From contig BATO01000025.1 of the NCBI GenBank assembly GCA_000474255.1, forward strand, positions 1-64,000: a DNA stretch of 64,000 nucleotides, given 5' to 3'. Below the pieces are notes generated by a model that saw only the letters and a program-made list of their open reading frames with translations, did no database searches and had not been told where the DNA came from. The stretch's first letter is position 1; each line of letters starts with the position of its first letter. The position numbers and the translations under genes were made by a program. The stretch comes from Aquipseudomonas alcaligenes MRY13-0052. Its GTDB lineage: Bacteria > Pseudomonadota > Gammaproteobacteria > Pseudomonadales > Pseudomonadaceae. Below are positions 46,600-57,064 of this stretch, in pieces.

Positions 46600-47865
46600 T
46601 CAGCCGTAGCGTTTGCGCGCCTCGATGGCCAGGCCGCTGCCGATGCTGCCGAAGGTGTTGCCTTCGACATGGCGGGCATTGGGCAGCAGGGCGGCGACGC
46701 TGTCACGCAGGGCGGGGATGCCGCTGGAGCCGCCGGTGAAGAACACCGTGTCCACCTGTTCCACGCCGATGCCGGCATCGGCCAGCAGGCGTGTGACGCT
46801 GTCACGGATGCGCTGCAGCAACGGCTCGATGGCGTCTTCGAACAGGTGGCGGGCCAGTTCCACGCGCAGGCCCGGCTCGATGCGTTCGAGGTCGATCACG
46901 CGGTGACGCGCTTCGGTCAGCTCGATCTTGCTGTCTTCCACCTGCATCGCCAGCCAGTGCCCGGCGCGTTGCTCGATCAGGCGGAACAGGCGGTCGATGC
47001 CACGGGTGTCGACGATGTCGTAGCGCATGTTCTTCAGCGACAGCTGCGACTTCTGCGCATAGACGGCGTTGATGGTGTGCCAGGTGGCGAGGTTGAGGTG
47101 GTAGCTGGTGGGCATGAGGGCATCGCTCTTCATGCGGCTGCCGTAGCCGAACTGCGGCATCACGCCTTGCAGGCTGAGCTGCTTGTCGAAGTCGGTACCG
47201 CCCACGTGCACGCCGCCGGTGGCGAGGATGTCGCCCTGGCGGTCGGCCACGTCGCGACGCTCGGGGGACAGGCGCACCAGGGAGAAGTCGGACGTACCCC
47301 CGCCGATGTCGACGATCAGCACCAGCTCTTCGCGCTCGATGCTGCGCTCGTAGTCGAAGGCGGCGGCGATGGGCTCGAACTGGAAGGAGACGTCCTTGAA
47401 GCCGAGCTTGTTGGCCACGGCCACCAGGGTCGCCTGGGCTTCCTGGTCGGCGGCCGGGTCGTCGTCGACGAAGAACACCGGGCGGCCCAGCACCACCTGG
47501 TCGAACTCATGGCCGGCGAGCGCCTCGGCGCGCTTCTTCAGCTCGCCGATGAACAGGCCCAGCAGGTCCTTGAAGGGCATGGCGCTGCCCAGCACGGTGG
47601 TCTCGCTCTTCAGCAGCGTGGAGCCCAGCAGGCTCTTCAGCGAGCGCATCAGGCGGCCTTCGTAGCCTTCCAGGTACTCGTGCAGGGCCAGGCGGCCATA
47701 GACCGGGCGGCGCTCTTCGATGTTGAAGAAGATCACCGAGGGCAGGGTGATCTTGCCGTCTTCCAGTGCGATCAGCGGCTCCACGTCCGGGCGCCACCAG
47801 CCGACGGTGGAGTTGGAGGTGCCGAAGTCGATGCCCAGGGCACGGGCTGCGGTGAGATTGCTCAT
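46600..47865 (-). CDS. Hsp70-family protein (YegD-like, ATPase domain only)
   Basis: A 421-residue protein with the actin/Hsp70 ATPase fold: phosphate-1 GIDFGTSNSTVGW, phosphate-2 VDIGGGTSDFSLV and adenosine-binding FFTGGSSGIPALRD. It stops after the nucleotide-binding domain, so the DnaK peptide-binding domain is absent. YegD relatives have the same layout. The role is unknown. The neighbouring small lipoprotein begins 100 bases downstream. Confidence 0.9.
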   Translation of the reverse strand: MSNLTAARALGIDFGTSNSTVGWWRPDVEPLIALEDGKITLPSVIFFNIEERRPVYGRLALHEYLEGYEGRLMRSLKSLLGSTLLKSETTVLGSAMPFKDLLGLFIGELKKRAEALAGHEFDQVVLGRPVFFVDDDPAADQEAQATLVAVANKLGFKDVSFQFEPIAAAFDYERSIEREELVLIVDIGGGTSDFSLVRLSPERRDVADRQGDILATGGVHVGGTDFDKQLSLQGVMPQFGYGSRMKSDALMPTSYHLNLATWHTINAVYAQKSQLSLKNMRYDIVDTRGIDRLFRLIEQRAGHWLAMQVEDSKIELTEARHRVIDLERIEPGLRVELARHLFEDAIEPLLQRIRDSVTRLLADAGIGVEQVDTVFFTGGSSGIPALRDSVAALLPNARHVEGNTFGSIGSGLAIEARKRYG

Positions 47866-48012
47866 GGCGCGAGAAGTCCGGTGGAAAAAACGGCCGCGCA
47901 GTGTACGCGAGCCGAAGGCGCTTTGCTCAGGCGGCGAGGCGCAGTTCGTCGCAGTGGCTAGACTCCAGTCGACGCTTCGTCATGCCCCCATGGACCACCC
48001 GGGAGACCGCCC

Positions 48013-48282
48013 ATGAAGTCGATCCGCCTGCCCCTGCTCGTACTCGCGTTGCTGGCCGCCAGCCAGGGTTTCGCCGCGACCCAGCAGGAGAAGATGAAGA
48101 GCTGCAACGCCGAGGCCACGGCCCAGGAACTCAAGGGCGATGCGCGCAAGACCTTCATGAGCAACTGCCTCAAGGCGACCCAGCAGGAGAAGATGATCAG
48201 CTGCAACAAGACCGCCAGCGAGAAGGCCCTCAAGGGCGATGAGCGCAAGGCCTTCCTCAGCGACTGCCTGAAGAAGAAATAG
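48013..48282 (+). CDS. PsiF family exported protein
   Basis: 89 residues with a signal peptide ending SQGFA, then two copies of the PsiF repeat (QQEKMKSCNAEA...LKGDARKTFMSNCLK and QQEKMISCNKTA...LKGDERKAFLSDCLK), each with two cysteines. E. coli PsiF is phosphate-starvation inducible; the function is unknown. The ATG follows GGGAG with an 8-base gap. Confidence 0.9.
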   Translation: MKSIRLPLLVLALLAASQGFAATQQEKMKSCNAEATAQELKGDARKTFMSNCLKATQQEKMISCNKTASEKALKGDERKAFLSDCLKKK

Positions 48283-48284
48283 TC

Positions 48285-48722
48285 TCAGGCCAGGCCCAGG
48301 GTCAGCGCCGCCACCGCCAGGTAGCGGCCGGCCTTGGCCAGGGTCACCAGCAGCAGGAACACCCAGGGCGACTCGCGCATCAGCCCGGCCACCAGGGTCA
48401 GCGGGTCACCGATCACCGGCAGCCACGACAGCAACAGGGTCCAGCGCCCGTAGCGGCGATAGGTGGCCTGCGCCCGCTCGATGGCGGATTCGGACACGGG
48501 AAACCACTTCTTGTGGCGGAAGTCCGCCAGGAACCGGCCGAGCACCCAGTTCACCAGGGAGCCGAGCACGTTGCCCAGCGTCGCCACCAGTAGCAACGCC
48601 CACAGCGGCTGGCCACCCGCGAGCAGCAGTCCGGCCAGCACCGCTTCCGATTGCAGTGGCAGCAGGGTGGCGGCGCCGAAGGCGATGAGGAACAGGCTGG
48701 CGTAGGTAATCAGGTCCGGCAT
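48285..48722 (-). CDS. YqaA family (DedA/SNARE-associated-like) membrane protein
   Basis: A 145-residue inner-membrane protein with four or so hydrophobic segments. It has the family pattern FGAATLLPLQSEAVLAGLL, GNVLGSLVNWVLGRF and SWLPVIGDPLTLVAGLMR. DedA relatives move lipids such as undecaprenyl phosphate; YqaA itself is uncharacterised. It is convergent with psiF, 2 bases apart. Confidence 0.88.
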   Translation of the reverse strand: MPDLITYASLFLIAFGAATLLPLQSEAVLAGLLLAGGQPLWALLLVATLGNVLGSLVNWVLGRFLADFRHKKWFPVSESAIERAQATYRRYGRWTLLLSWLPVIGDPLTLVAGLMRESPWVFLLLVTLAKAGRYLAVAALTLGLA

Positions 48723-48775
48723 GCGGCGGGTTCCGGAGCGGTGTGAGCGAGGGCCGGGCGGCCCTCGCGAACGGC

Positions 48776-49111
48776 TTAGTGGCTGCTGTTCAGCTTGACC
48801 ACGTCACCGGAAACGGTGGTGGTGTAGCCGGTCAGGACCCAGGCCCAGAACCAGTCTTCCTGGATCTGGGTGTTGATCATCGCGTCACCGCCCTTGGCCT
48901 TGATCGCAGCGTTCTGGGCCCTGATGAAGCGGTTGTTCTGCTGCACCGGAATCAGGCCGACGACCAGCAGGCCGGTGGCGCTGGCCTCGCTGTGGCCGAT
49001 CACGGTGTATTGGCTGCTGTCGAGGTTCTGGGTCTTCATCGGGGTGCCGGTGCAGCCGGCGATGGCCATTACGGACAGCAGGCCTGCGATCATCTTGAAG
49101 CTGTGTTTCAC
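48776..49111 (-). CDS. Small lipoprotein of unknown function
   Basis: A 111-residue lipoprotein (lipobox IAGC, Cys20). The body has HSEASATGLLVVGLIPVQQNNRFIRA and GDAMINTQIQEDWFWAWVLTGYTTTVSGDVVK, reminiscent of TRL-like or DUF-type small lipoproteins. AAGGAG lies before the ATG. No function can be proposed. Confidence 0.8.
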   Translation of the reverse strand: MKHSFKMIAGLLSVMAIAGCTGTPMKTQNLDSSQYTVIGHSEASATGLLVVGLIPVQQNNRFIRAQNAAIKAKGGDAMINTQIQEDWFWAWVLTGYTTTVSGDVVKLNSSH

Positions 49112-49384
49112 GTCATTCTCCTTGGTGAATCATCCCGCGATTCGTTCGCCGGGGCGCGCAATGTAGACGCGCCGGATGCAAAGGTGAACCCGGTGTGGCA
49201 ACGCGTCACTGAATACAGATTGCGCCTACAGCCGATCGGAGGCCCGTTCGGCTAAAGGCAACTGAAAGCCTGGAGGGCTAGAATCTGTAACCTTGCTGCC
49301 ATTGCTGTCGGACAATGTGACCGAGGGTGCGATACTTGCATCCCTGTGTCTCAACCATCCGCACCTGCCGTTTTGGAACCTCTA

Positions 49385-50254
49385 ATGCGAAGAGCCTCTC
49401 ATCACGAGTTGCGCACGGCCTTTCGTGCGCTGTTGAACTCGAAGACCTGCTATCACACCGCGTCCGTCTTCGACCCCATGTCCGCCCGCATCGCCGCCGA
49501 CCTCGGCTTCGAAGTCGGCATCCTCGGTGGCTCGGTCGCCTCGCTGCAGGTACTGGCCGCCCCCGACTTCGCGCTGATCACCCTCAGCGAGTTCGTCGAG
49601 CAGGCCGTGCGCATCGGTCGCGTCAGCCGCCTGCCGGTGATCGCCGACGCCGACCACGGCTACGGCAACGCACTAAACGTGATGCGCACCGTGGTCGAGC
49701 TGGAGCGTGCCGGCATCGCCGCGCTGACGATCGAGGACACGCTGCTGCCGGCCCAGTTCGGGCGCAAGTCCACCGACCTGATCAGCGTCGAGGAAGGCGT
49801 CGGCAAGATTCGCGCGGCCCTGGAAGCCCGCGTCGACCCGGACCTGGCGATCATCGCCCGGACCCACGCCGGCGTGCTGACCACCGAGGAGGTGATCACC
49901 CGCACCAAGGCCTACCAGGCCGCCGGCGCCGATGGCATCTGCATGGTCGGCGTCACCGACTTCGAGCACCTGGAAACCATCGCCTCGCACCTCAGCGTGC
50001 CGCTGATGCTGGTCACCTACGGCAACCCGCAGCTGCGCGACAACCAGCGCCTGGCCGACCTCGGCGTGCGCATCGTGGTCAACGGCCATGCGGCCTACTT
50101 CGCCGCCATCAAGGCCACCTACGACTGCCTGCGCGAGCAGCGCCAGATCGACACCGCCGCCTCCGAGCTGAGCGCCACCGAGCTGACCCACAAGTACACC
50201 CTGCCCGAGGACTACATCATCTGGGCGCGGGAATACATGGACGTGAAGGAATAG
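49385..50254 (+). CDS. Oxaloacetate decarboxylase, isocitrate lyase/PEP mutase superfamily (PA4872-like)
   Basis: A 289-residue TIM-barrel enzyme. The metal and catalytic loop reads [19 protein letters not shown], followed by [11 protein letters not shown]. The match to PAO1 PA4872, shown to decarboxylate oxaloacetate, is very close as I recall it. ATG 49385 gives nearly the length of that protein; a GTG at 49346 is in frame but less likely. It is transcribed alone. Confidence 0.9.
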   Translation: MRRASHHELRTAFRALLNSKTCYHTASVFDPMSARIAADLGFEVGILGGSVASLQVLAAPDFALITLSEFVEQAVRIGRVSRLPVIADADHGYGNALNVMRTVVELERAGIAALTIEDTLLPAQFGRKSTDLISVEEGVGKIRAALEARVDPDLAIIARTHAGVLTTEEVITRTKAYQAAGADGICMVGVTDFEHLETIASHLSVPLMLVTYGNPQLRDNQRLADLGVRIVVNGHAAYFAAIKATYDCLREQRQIDTAASELSATELTHKYTLPEDYIIWAREYMDVKE

Positions 50255-50358
50255 CCCGGAACGACCTCCACTTGTCGCCCACCGGCCCGCGGCCTTGCAA
50301 AAGGCCGCCCGCCGCCCCCATAACCTTCCAATGAGCGGAATGAGATCGGGAGGTCGAC

Positions 50359-50625
50359 ATGGCCAGTGGTTGGGCGGGAGACGGTGCCGTACAGGAACAG
50401 ATCGACAGCACCATCGAAGACGCCATCCAGCGGGCGCGCAGCCAGTTGCCGAAGGGCGAGAGCCTGACGCACTGCGAAGAATGCGACGCCATCATCCCCC
50501 AGGCACGGCGCGATGCCGTACCGGGCGTGCGCCTGTGCATCGCCTGCCAGAGCGAGCACGACCGCGAGCAGTCCAGCCACGCGGGCTATAACCGCCGGGG
50601 CAGCAAGGACAGCCAGTTGCGCTGA
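50359..50625 (+). CDS. DksA/TraR-type zinc finger protein (YbiI-like)
   Basis: An 88-residue protein with a C4 zinc finger CEECDAII...LCIACQSEHDRE near residues 39-63 and the helical arm before it. It lacks the long coiled coil of DksA, as in YbiI/TraR. It may bind RNA polymerase through the secondary channel (inference). GGGAGG precedes the ATG. Confidence 0.87.
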   Translation: MASGWAGDGAVQEQIDSTIEDAIQRARSQLPKGESLTHCEECDAIIPQARRDAVPGVRLCIACQSEHDREQSSHAGYNRRGSKDSQLR

Positions 50626-50640
50626 GGGGTTAGGCGCGGA

Positions 50641-51231
50641 TCAGAACAGCGCGCCGATATAGACCGCACCGCCGGCACCGGCCTGGATGCCCAGGTTGGC
50701 GCCACCCATCAGCAGGGCGCCGCGCGCCGACTGCATCAGTTGCCGGGTCAGCATCGGCGAGACGGTGAGGCTGGTCACCGGGCTCGCGTTCATCAGCATC
50801 ACCGCGGCCAGCAGCTTGGCGTCGAGGCCGAACAGCATGGCCGTGCCGGATACGCCGACGGCGACGCCTGCGCCGATCTCCACGTACATGCAGGGCCCGG
50901 TGATGTCGTCACGGGTGAGGTCGCGGTCCACCAGGTCGTCCGCCACGAAGACCGCGCCGTCACTGGGGAAGGCTTCCGCCGCACCGGCACCGCCGATGCT
51001 CTTGCCCTTGATCTTGATATCCACCTTGCCGAAGCGCGGCAGCTTGGCGCCGAAGCCCACGCCGGCACCGAGGCCGCCATAGCGCAGGGCGACGTTCTCC
51101 CCCGAGGGCGAACGCAAGGTGATGGAGCCGCCACCGCCGGCGACGAAGGCGACCGTCAGGCCGCCGCCACTGGCGGTGACATAGCCCCAGCGGCTCGGGT
51201 TGACGGGCAGGGGTATGGGCATCTTGGGCAT
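50641..51231 (-). CDS. Glycine-rich protein of unknown function
   Basis: 196 residues without a signal peptide. It is rich in Gly/Ala (about one third) with alternating hydrophobic stretches GGGLTVAFVAGGGGSITLRS, GGLGAGVGFGAK, EIGAGVAVGVSGTAMLFGLDAKLLAAVML and a C-terminal LLMGGANLGIQAGAGGAVYIG. The pattern suggests beta strands that might sit in or on a membrane. I do not recognise the family. The DUF3592 gene lies directly upstream, 19 bases away on the same strand, so the two are probably co-transcribed. Confidence 0.7.
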   Translation of the reverse strand: MPKMPIPLPVNPSRWGYVTASGGGLTVAFVAGGGGSITLRSPSGENVALRYGGLGAGVGFGAKLPRFGKVDIKIKGKSIGGAGAAEAFPSDGAVFVADDLVDRDLTRDDITGPCMYVEIGAGVAVGVSGTAMLFGLDAKLLAAVMLMNASPVTSLTVSPMLTRQLMQSARGALLMGGANLGIQAGAGGAVYIGALF

Positions 51232-51250
51232 TGCGGCTTCCTTGTGCGGT

Positions 51251-51664
51251 TCAGGCGATGTCGTAGCGGGGGCGCCTGAAGAGGGTCATCAATCCGGTGA
51301 CCGTGAAGATGGAGCCCAGCAGGCCGAGGAAGGCCGAGGTGCCCCAGAGAGCGCCGAAGTCATCGACCACGGCCGAGGTGGCCGGAGCGTCGGCCTGGTA
51401 GTGCACCTTCACCGGCATGCCGACCTGGTAGCCGTAGATCCAGCCCCCCTGGGGGTAGGAGATGCGCGTACCGGTGCCGTCGGTGAATTCGATCTCCGGG
51501 TGGGAGCCGCCGGCATTGAGCGCGACGACGCTGCCGTCTGCCTCCAGGGCCGACTGCAGGAATCCCACGCGGGAAGAGGTCTGTATGGCCATCGCAGCGA
51601 GCAGCGCGATGCCGAACAGGGCGAAGAGACCGCCCTTGAGGCGGGGAAGCGGGGTATCGGACAT
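51251..51664 (-). CDS. DUF3592 membrane protein
   Basis: 137 residues with membrane segments near the N-terminus (LFALFGIALLAAMAIQT) and C-terminus (FLGLLGSIFTVTGLMTLF) around an extracytoplasmic loop. The loop carries the DUF3592 features EIEFTDGTGTRISYP and VGMPVKVHYQADAP. The function is unknown. ATG 51664 has AGGA upstream and starts MSDTPLPR; the longer in-frame start at 51733 is unlikely. Confidence 0.78.
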   Translation of the reverse strand: MSDTPLPRLKGGLFALFGIALLAAMAIQTSSRVGFLQSALEADGSVVALNAGGSHPEIEFTDGTGTRISYPQGGWIYGYQVGMPVKVHYQADAPATSAVVDDFGALWGTSAFLGLLGSIFTVTGLMTLFRRPRYDIA

Positions 51665-51775
51665 CCTGTGGCGTTCCTGATCATCCGTGGGCATGGCCGG
51701 GGGAACTCCCGGCCACTGCGCTGGGACAGGCATCTGTCCCTGAGGTTCCCGTCAGGGCGACGGGAACCTGACCCA

Positions 51776-52126
51776 TCAGGCCTTGGGGTTGGGGCCGTAG
51801 GCGTTGGTCTCCGGCACGCTGTCCTGAACCAGCAGGAACAGCAGGTACAGGCCGCCGAGGATCGGAACCAGGGCGATCAGCATCCACCAGCCGCTCTTGC
51901 CGATGTCGTGCAGGCGACGCGCGGTGACGCCCAGGGCCGGCAGCAGCACGGCGAGGCTGTACAGGTTGGCCAGCAGGGCCAGGTTCTCGTTGATCATGCC
52001 CAGGACCACGGACAGCACGACGGAGATCACGACGTTCACCAGGGTGAACATCCAGTACTCCTTGCGACGAGCGCGGCCGTTAAAGTCGAAGTAATGCTGC
52101 TTGATGCACTTCAAATACCATTCCAT
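51776..52126 (-). CDS. DUF805 inner-membrane protein
   Basis: 116 residues with four hydrophobic segments and the family signature WYLKCIKQHYFDFNGRARRKEYWMF at the N-terminus, then ARRLHDIGKSGWWML. The function is unknown; family members are small membrane proteins often found with stress genes. AAGGGAG stands before the ATG. Confidence 0.9.
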   Translation of the reverse strand: MEWYLKCIKQHYFDFNGRARRKEYWMFTLVNVVISVVLSVVLGMINENLALLANLYSLAVLLPALGVTARRLHDIGKSGWWMLIALVPILGGLYLLFLLVQDSVPETNAYGPNPKA

Positions 52127-52188
52127 AACAAACTCCCTTTATTTGGCCGCGCTGAGCGGCACTCTCGTCTTCGTGGCAAGGCCTTGTC

Positions 52189-52205
52189 CTACACCGACGG
52201 TGTAG
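52189..52205. promoter_or_regulatory. Palindrome CTACACC-GAC-GGTGTAG upstream of the DUF805 gene
   Basis: Seven-bp perfect arms, 63 bases before the DUF805 start codon. A possible operator or a 5'-leader hairpin. Other than this and the repeat at 52316, the 52127-52491 gap shows nothing. Confidence 0.35.
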
Positions 52206-52315
52206 CCGGCTGACTATAGCGTTTCGTAACAAGGCATTGCGTGGGGGAGTTCACGACACGGCAAATTGCCATCGAGTCAATTCTGGAGGGGGGCACCCCC
52301 ACTTCGGCACCCCAT

Positions 52316-52348
52316 GTAGGTTGGCGCCGAGCGTAGCGAGGCCCAACG
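52316..52348 (+). repeat. Repeat family A upstream of the RAYT gene
   Basis: Same unit as at 44481 over its full length. Located 143 bases before the RAYT start codon. Confidence 0.82.
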
Positions 52349-52491
52349 CAGCGATGCCTGGATGCGCTTCACTGCCCGGCCGAAACCCTCGGTCCGACAG
52401 GCGGCATTAACCTTTCCTCCACGTCGCAAGGCCCCGGTTGTGATGGGCGCTCCCTAGACTGGCGATCTCTCCACTGTTCCAGGGACTGGAC

Positions 52492-53019
52492 ATGCGCTAT
52501 CGCCGCAGCTTCGTGCCCGGTGGCACGTATTTCTTCACCGTCAATCTCGCCGATCGTTCCAGTGGGTTGCTGACTCAGCACATCGACCTGCTTCGCCTGG
52601 CCTTCAGGCAGGTGAGGGCTCGGCATCCCTTCGAGATTCCCGCGATGGTGGTGCTGCCCGACCACCTGCATGCCATCTGGACCCAGCCTGAGGGCGACGC
52701 TGATTTTTCCCTTCGTTGGGCGCAGATCAAGGGCAGCTTTTCCCGATGTGTGCCTGAGCGGGGTTGGGTGAGTCGCTCTCGGCGCGACAAGCGTGAGCGT
52801 GGCATCTGGCAGCGGCGCTTCTGGGAACACCAGATACGTGATGAGCAGGACCTCGCCAGGCATGTCGACTACATCCACATCAACCCGGTGAAGCACGGCC
52901 ATGTGAGACGTGCGGTCGATTGGCCGTACTCGTCCATTCATCGCTTCATCCGGGATGGTCGGCTCCCGGCCGATTGGGCCTGCGACCCGCTGGACGGGCA
53001 ATTTGGTGAAACTACCTAG
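52492..53019 (+). CDS. REP-associated tyrosine transposase (RAYT, IS200-like)
   Basis: A 175-residue Y1 transposase-family protein. It has the HUH-type metal motif HLH (residues 58-60, PDHLHAIW) and the catalytic Tyr127 in DYIHINPVKHG, plus WPYSSIHRF after it. RAYTs are thought to mobilise REP sequences and are usually single-copy with their repeats alongside. Here family A repeats lie on both sides (52316, 53037, 53092, 53141), so these are the likely substrate. The key residues are intact, so the gene is not obviously dead. Confidence 0.92.
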   Translation: MRYRRSFVPGGTYFFTVNLADRSSGLLTQHIDLLRLAFRQVRARHPFEIPAMVVLPDHLHAIWTQPEGDADFSLRWAQIKGSFSRCVPERGWVSRSRRDKRERGIWQRRFWEHQIRDEQDLARHVDYIHINPVKHGHVRRAVDWPYSSIHRFIRDGRLPADWACDPLDGQFGETT

Positions 53020-53036
53020 CTACCGTTTGCACGGAC

Positions 53037-53122
53037 CGTAGGTTGGCGCCGAGCGCAGCGAGGCCCAACGGAGCGGCGTTCGGGTCCGCTGCGTTGGGCT
53101 TCGTACCTCAACCCAACCTACG
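53037..53122. repeat. Repeat family A, inverted pair downstream of the RAYT gene
   Basis: Unit 53037-53070 followed by its inverted partner 53092-53122 (CGTTGGGCTTCG...CCCAACCTACG), a REPIN-like hairpin 18 bases after the RAYT stop. Confidence 0.85.
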
Positions 53123-53140
53123 GTGTGCCGCGGCGTACTC

Positions 53141-53172
53141 GTAGGTTGGTGCCGAGCCCCGCGAGGCCCAAC
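53141..53172 (+). repeat. Repeat family A, fourth unit near the RAYT gene
   Basis: GTAGGTTGGTGCCGAG-type unit with a few changes, between the REPIN pair and the ureC stop. Confidence 0.75.
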
Positions 53173-53203
53173 AACGCGATGCCGGGCCGTAGGCGGGGCG
53201 TGC

Positions 53204-54904
<1,701 letters not shown>

Positions 54905-54913
54905 GCTGAGTCC

Positions 54914-54998
54914 TGTCCGTAGGATGGGTTAGTCACGCAGTGACGTAACCCATCGATTGTTGGCAGTGATGGGTTTCGCTTCGCTCTACCCATCCTAC
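54914..54998. repeat. GTAGGATGGGTTAG-type inverted repeat inside the ure operon
   Basis: Left arm GTAGGATGGGTTAGTCACG with GTGACGTAACCCATC, then GATGGGTTTCGCTTCGCTC and CTACCCATCCTAC as right arm. The outer GTAGGATGGGT / ACCCATCCTAC pair is perfect, and two smaller hairpins lie inside. It fills the ureB-ureC gap. Confidence 0.75.
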
Positions 54999-55017
54999 GA
55001 ATGCTGTGCGGCTGCGA

Positions 55018-55323
55018 TCAAAGATCGCCCATCACCCTTCCGGCAAAGCCGAACACCCGGCGCAGGCCGGCGAGCTCCACCAGTTCCACCTCGCGGCTCT
55101 GGCCCGGCTCGAAGCGCACGGCGGTGCCGGCCGGGATGTTCAGGCGCATGCCGCGGGCGGCGGCGCGGTCGAAGGCGAGGGCGTCGTTGGTTTCGAAGAA
55201 GTGGTAGTGCGAGCCGACCTGGATCGGCCTGTCGCCGGTGTTGGCCACGCTCAGGGTCAGGGTGCGGCGGCCGGCGTTGAGTTCGATCTCGCCGTCCTGG
55301 ATCTGGTATTCGCCGGGAATCAT
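55018..55323 (-). CDS. ureB: Urease beta subunit
   Basis: A 101-residue structural subunit ([54 protein letters not shown]). ATG 55323 is selected because TGGAG lies 8 bases upstream and the N-terminus matches UreB; an in-frame GTG at 55332 is rejected. It lies 5 bases after the acetyltransferase stop. Confidence 0.96.
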   Translation of the reverse strand: MIPGEYQIQDGEIELNAGRRTLTLSVANTGDRPIQVGSHYHFFETNDALAFDRAAARGMRLNIPAGTAVRFEPGQSREVELVELAGLRRVFGFAGRVMGDL

Positions 55324-55328
55324 GGAAG

Positions 55329-55838
55329 TCACTCCAGGATGAGTTGCATGAAGGTGAGGTCCAGCCAGCGGCCGAACTTGCGACCGACCTGGGGCATCTG
55401 GCCGGTGATGGCGAAGCCGAGGCGCTGGTGCAGGCGGATGGAGGCGGTGTTCTCGGATTCTATGGCCCCCACCATCACATGCAGCCCGGCTGATCGGGCG
55501 CGTTCGATCAGTGCCTGCATCAGCTGCGGGCCGAGGCCCTTGCCGCGCTGATCGGCACGCACGTAGACCGAGTGCTCGACGGTGTGCTTGTAGCCGTCAT
55601 GGGGCCGCCAGGCGCCATAGCTGGCATAGCCGACCACCTCGCCGGCAGCGTCACGCGCTACCAGCACCGGGAAGCCGGCGCCGCTGCGTTCGGCCAGCCA
55701 GGCACGGCGGTTGGCCAGGTCCACCAGGTTTTCGTTCCAGATCGCCGTGGTGTGCTCCACGGCGGCGTTGTAGATGGCCAGGATGCCGGGCAGGTCGGCT
55801 TCGCTGGCGTCACGGATCTCGTTGTTCATCGCGGTCAT
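55329..55838 (-). CDS. GNAT N-acetyltransferase of the phosphinothricin/methionine sulfoximine type (PA4866-like)
   Basis: A 169-residue acetyltransferase. Acetyl-CoA motif [23 protein letters not shown]-terminal [15 protein letters not shown]; substrate-loop [20 protein letters not shown]1 PA4866 acetylates methionine sulfoximine and related glutamine-synthetase inhibitors, and is also lodged between ureA and ureB. It therefore probably belongs to the nitrogen operon as a protection function (inference). ATG 55838 overlaps the ureA stop (TGATG); ATG 55829 is the alternative. Confidence 0.9.
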   Translation of the reverse strand: MTAMNNEIRDASEADLPGILAIYNAAVEHTTAIWNENLVDLANRRAWLAERSGAGFPVLVARDAAGEVVGYASYGAWRPHDGYKHTVEHSVYVRADQRGKGLGPQLMQALIERARSAGLHVMVGAIESENTASIRLHQRLGFAITGQMPQVGRKFGRWLDLTFMQLILE

Positions 55839-56140
55839 CACACAATCGGCTGGTGCACGGTCACCAGCTTGGTGCCGTCGGGAAAGGTGGCTTCGATCTG
55901 GATCTCCGGGATCATCTCCGGCACGCCTTCCATCACCTGGTCACGGGCCAGCAGCGTGGTGCCGAAGTGCATCAGCTCGGCCACGGTGCGGCCGTCGCGG
56001 GCGCCTTCGAGCAGGGCGGCGGAGATGTAGGCCATGGCTTCCGGGTAGTTGAGCTTCACGCCACGGGCCAGGCGCCGCTCGGCGACCAGGCCGGCGGTGA
56101 AGATCAGCAGCTTGTCTTTCTCTCTCGGGGTGAGGTCCAT
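55838..56140 (-). CDS. ureA: Urease gamma subunit
   Basis: A 100-residue subunit with the family start [23 protein letters not shown] and end VTVHQPIV. Its ATG shares one base with the ureD stop (TGATG), and its own stop overlaps the acetyltransferase start, so the three are coupled. Confidence 0.97.
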   Translation of the reverse strand: MDLTPREKDKLLIFTAGLVAERRLARGVKLNYPEAMAYISAALLEGARDGRTVAELMHFGTTLLARDQVMEGVPEMIPEIQIEATFPDGTKLVTVHQPIV

Positions 56141-56973
56141 CAGGTACTCCAGATTCGTGGCGGCACGGCGTCGCGGCCGAGCAGGGCAGGGCGCAACAGG
56201 CGCCAGAGGTCGATCAGCCAGGCGCGCGCGTGCAGGGCTTCGCTGGCCAGGCAGCGGGCCACCAGCAGGCCGGGCAGTTGGGTCAGGTCGCCGCGCACCG
56301 CCGAGGGCAGTTCGCGGCAGCGTTCCAGCAGCTCCGGGTCGAGCTGGCCGGTGGCGATCAGGGTGGCGAACACAGGTTGCCCGGCGAGGCCGATGGGCGA
56401 GTCGAGCAGGCCGTCGTCGCCGCTGATGCGCTGGCGCTCGTGCCACAGCGCGCGACCGTCGCGGCGGATGTCCAGCTGTGCCTGGAAGTGGCCGCTGGCG
56501 AAGTGCTCGCCGGCGGCGGGGCGGCCGAGGGCGACCACGTCCCAGTAGAACAGCCGGGCGTCGGCGACCAGGTCGATGCGGGTGCTCAACTCGGCCTGGG
56601 CGCCGGAGAAGACGATGGTTTCCTGGGGCAGCCACTCCAGGGTGGCGCCGGCCTCGACCCGCAGCGCCAGCGTCTGGAAGGCCGGGCCCCGGGCGCGGTA
56701 CCACTTGGCCGCGCCGGGGCTGGTGAGCTGGGCCCAGGCGCCGTCGCCTACCTGGGCGGTGATGTCCAGGCGATCACCCCCGGCGATGCCGCCGGGCGGG
56801 TGCACGATGATGTGCTGGCACACCTCGGGGCCCTCGGCATGGAGATGCTTTTGCACCCTCAGGGGGCCGAGGTGGCGGCGAAGCACCGGAATGGTGCGTT
56901 CGTCCCGGCGGGCGTAGCCCAGCTCCAGCTCGGCGTGCCAGCTCGGCGTGAACAGGGCGGCGGGCAGGTTCAT
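56140..56973 (-). CDS. ureD: Urease accessory protein UreD
   Basis: A 277-residue scaffold that binds apo-urease with UreF/UreG during nickel insertion. Family motifs [14 protein letters not shown] and [10 protein letters not shown] are visible. ATG 56973 ([20 protein letters not shown]) is preferred to an upstream in-frame ATG at 57048, which would add an atypical extension. It lies 91 bases after urtE, so it may share the urt transcript. Confidence 0.94.
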   Translation of the reverse strand: MNLPAALFTPSWHAELELGYARRDERTIPVLRRHLGPLRVQKHLHAEGPEVCQHIIVHPPGGIAGGDRLDITAQVGDGAWAQLTSPGAAKWYRARGPAFQTLALRVEAGATLEWLPQETIVFSGAQAELSTRIDLVADARLFYWDVVALGRPAAGEHFASGHFQAQLDIRRDGRALWHERQRISGDDGLLDSPIGLAGQPVFATLIATGQLDPELLERCRELPSAVRGDLTQLPGLLVARCLASEALHARAWLIDLWRLLRPALLGRDAVPPRIWST

Positions 56974-57064
56974 GGCTATGGAGGCATCCGCAAAATAGTT
57001 GACCGACCGGGCAAAGCAAGAGGCGTGCCCTGAACCCATTCGGTGCACGGGGCCGGGCCTGCGC

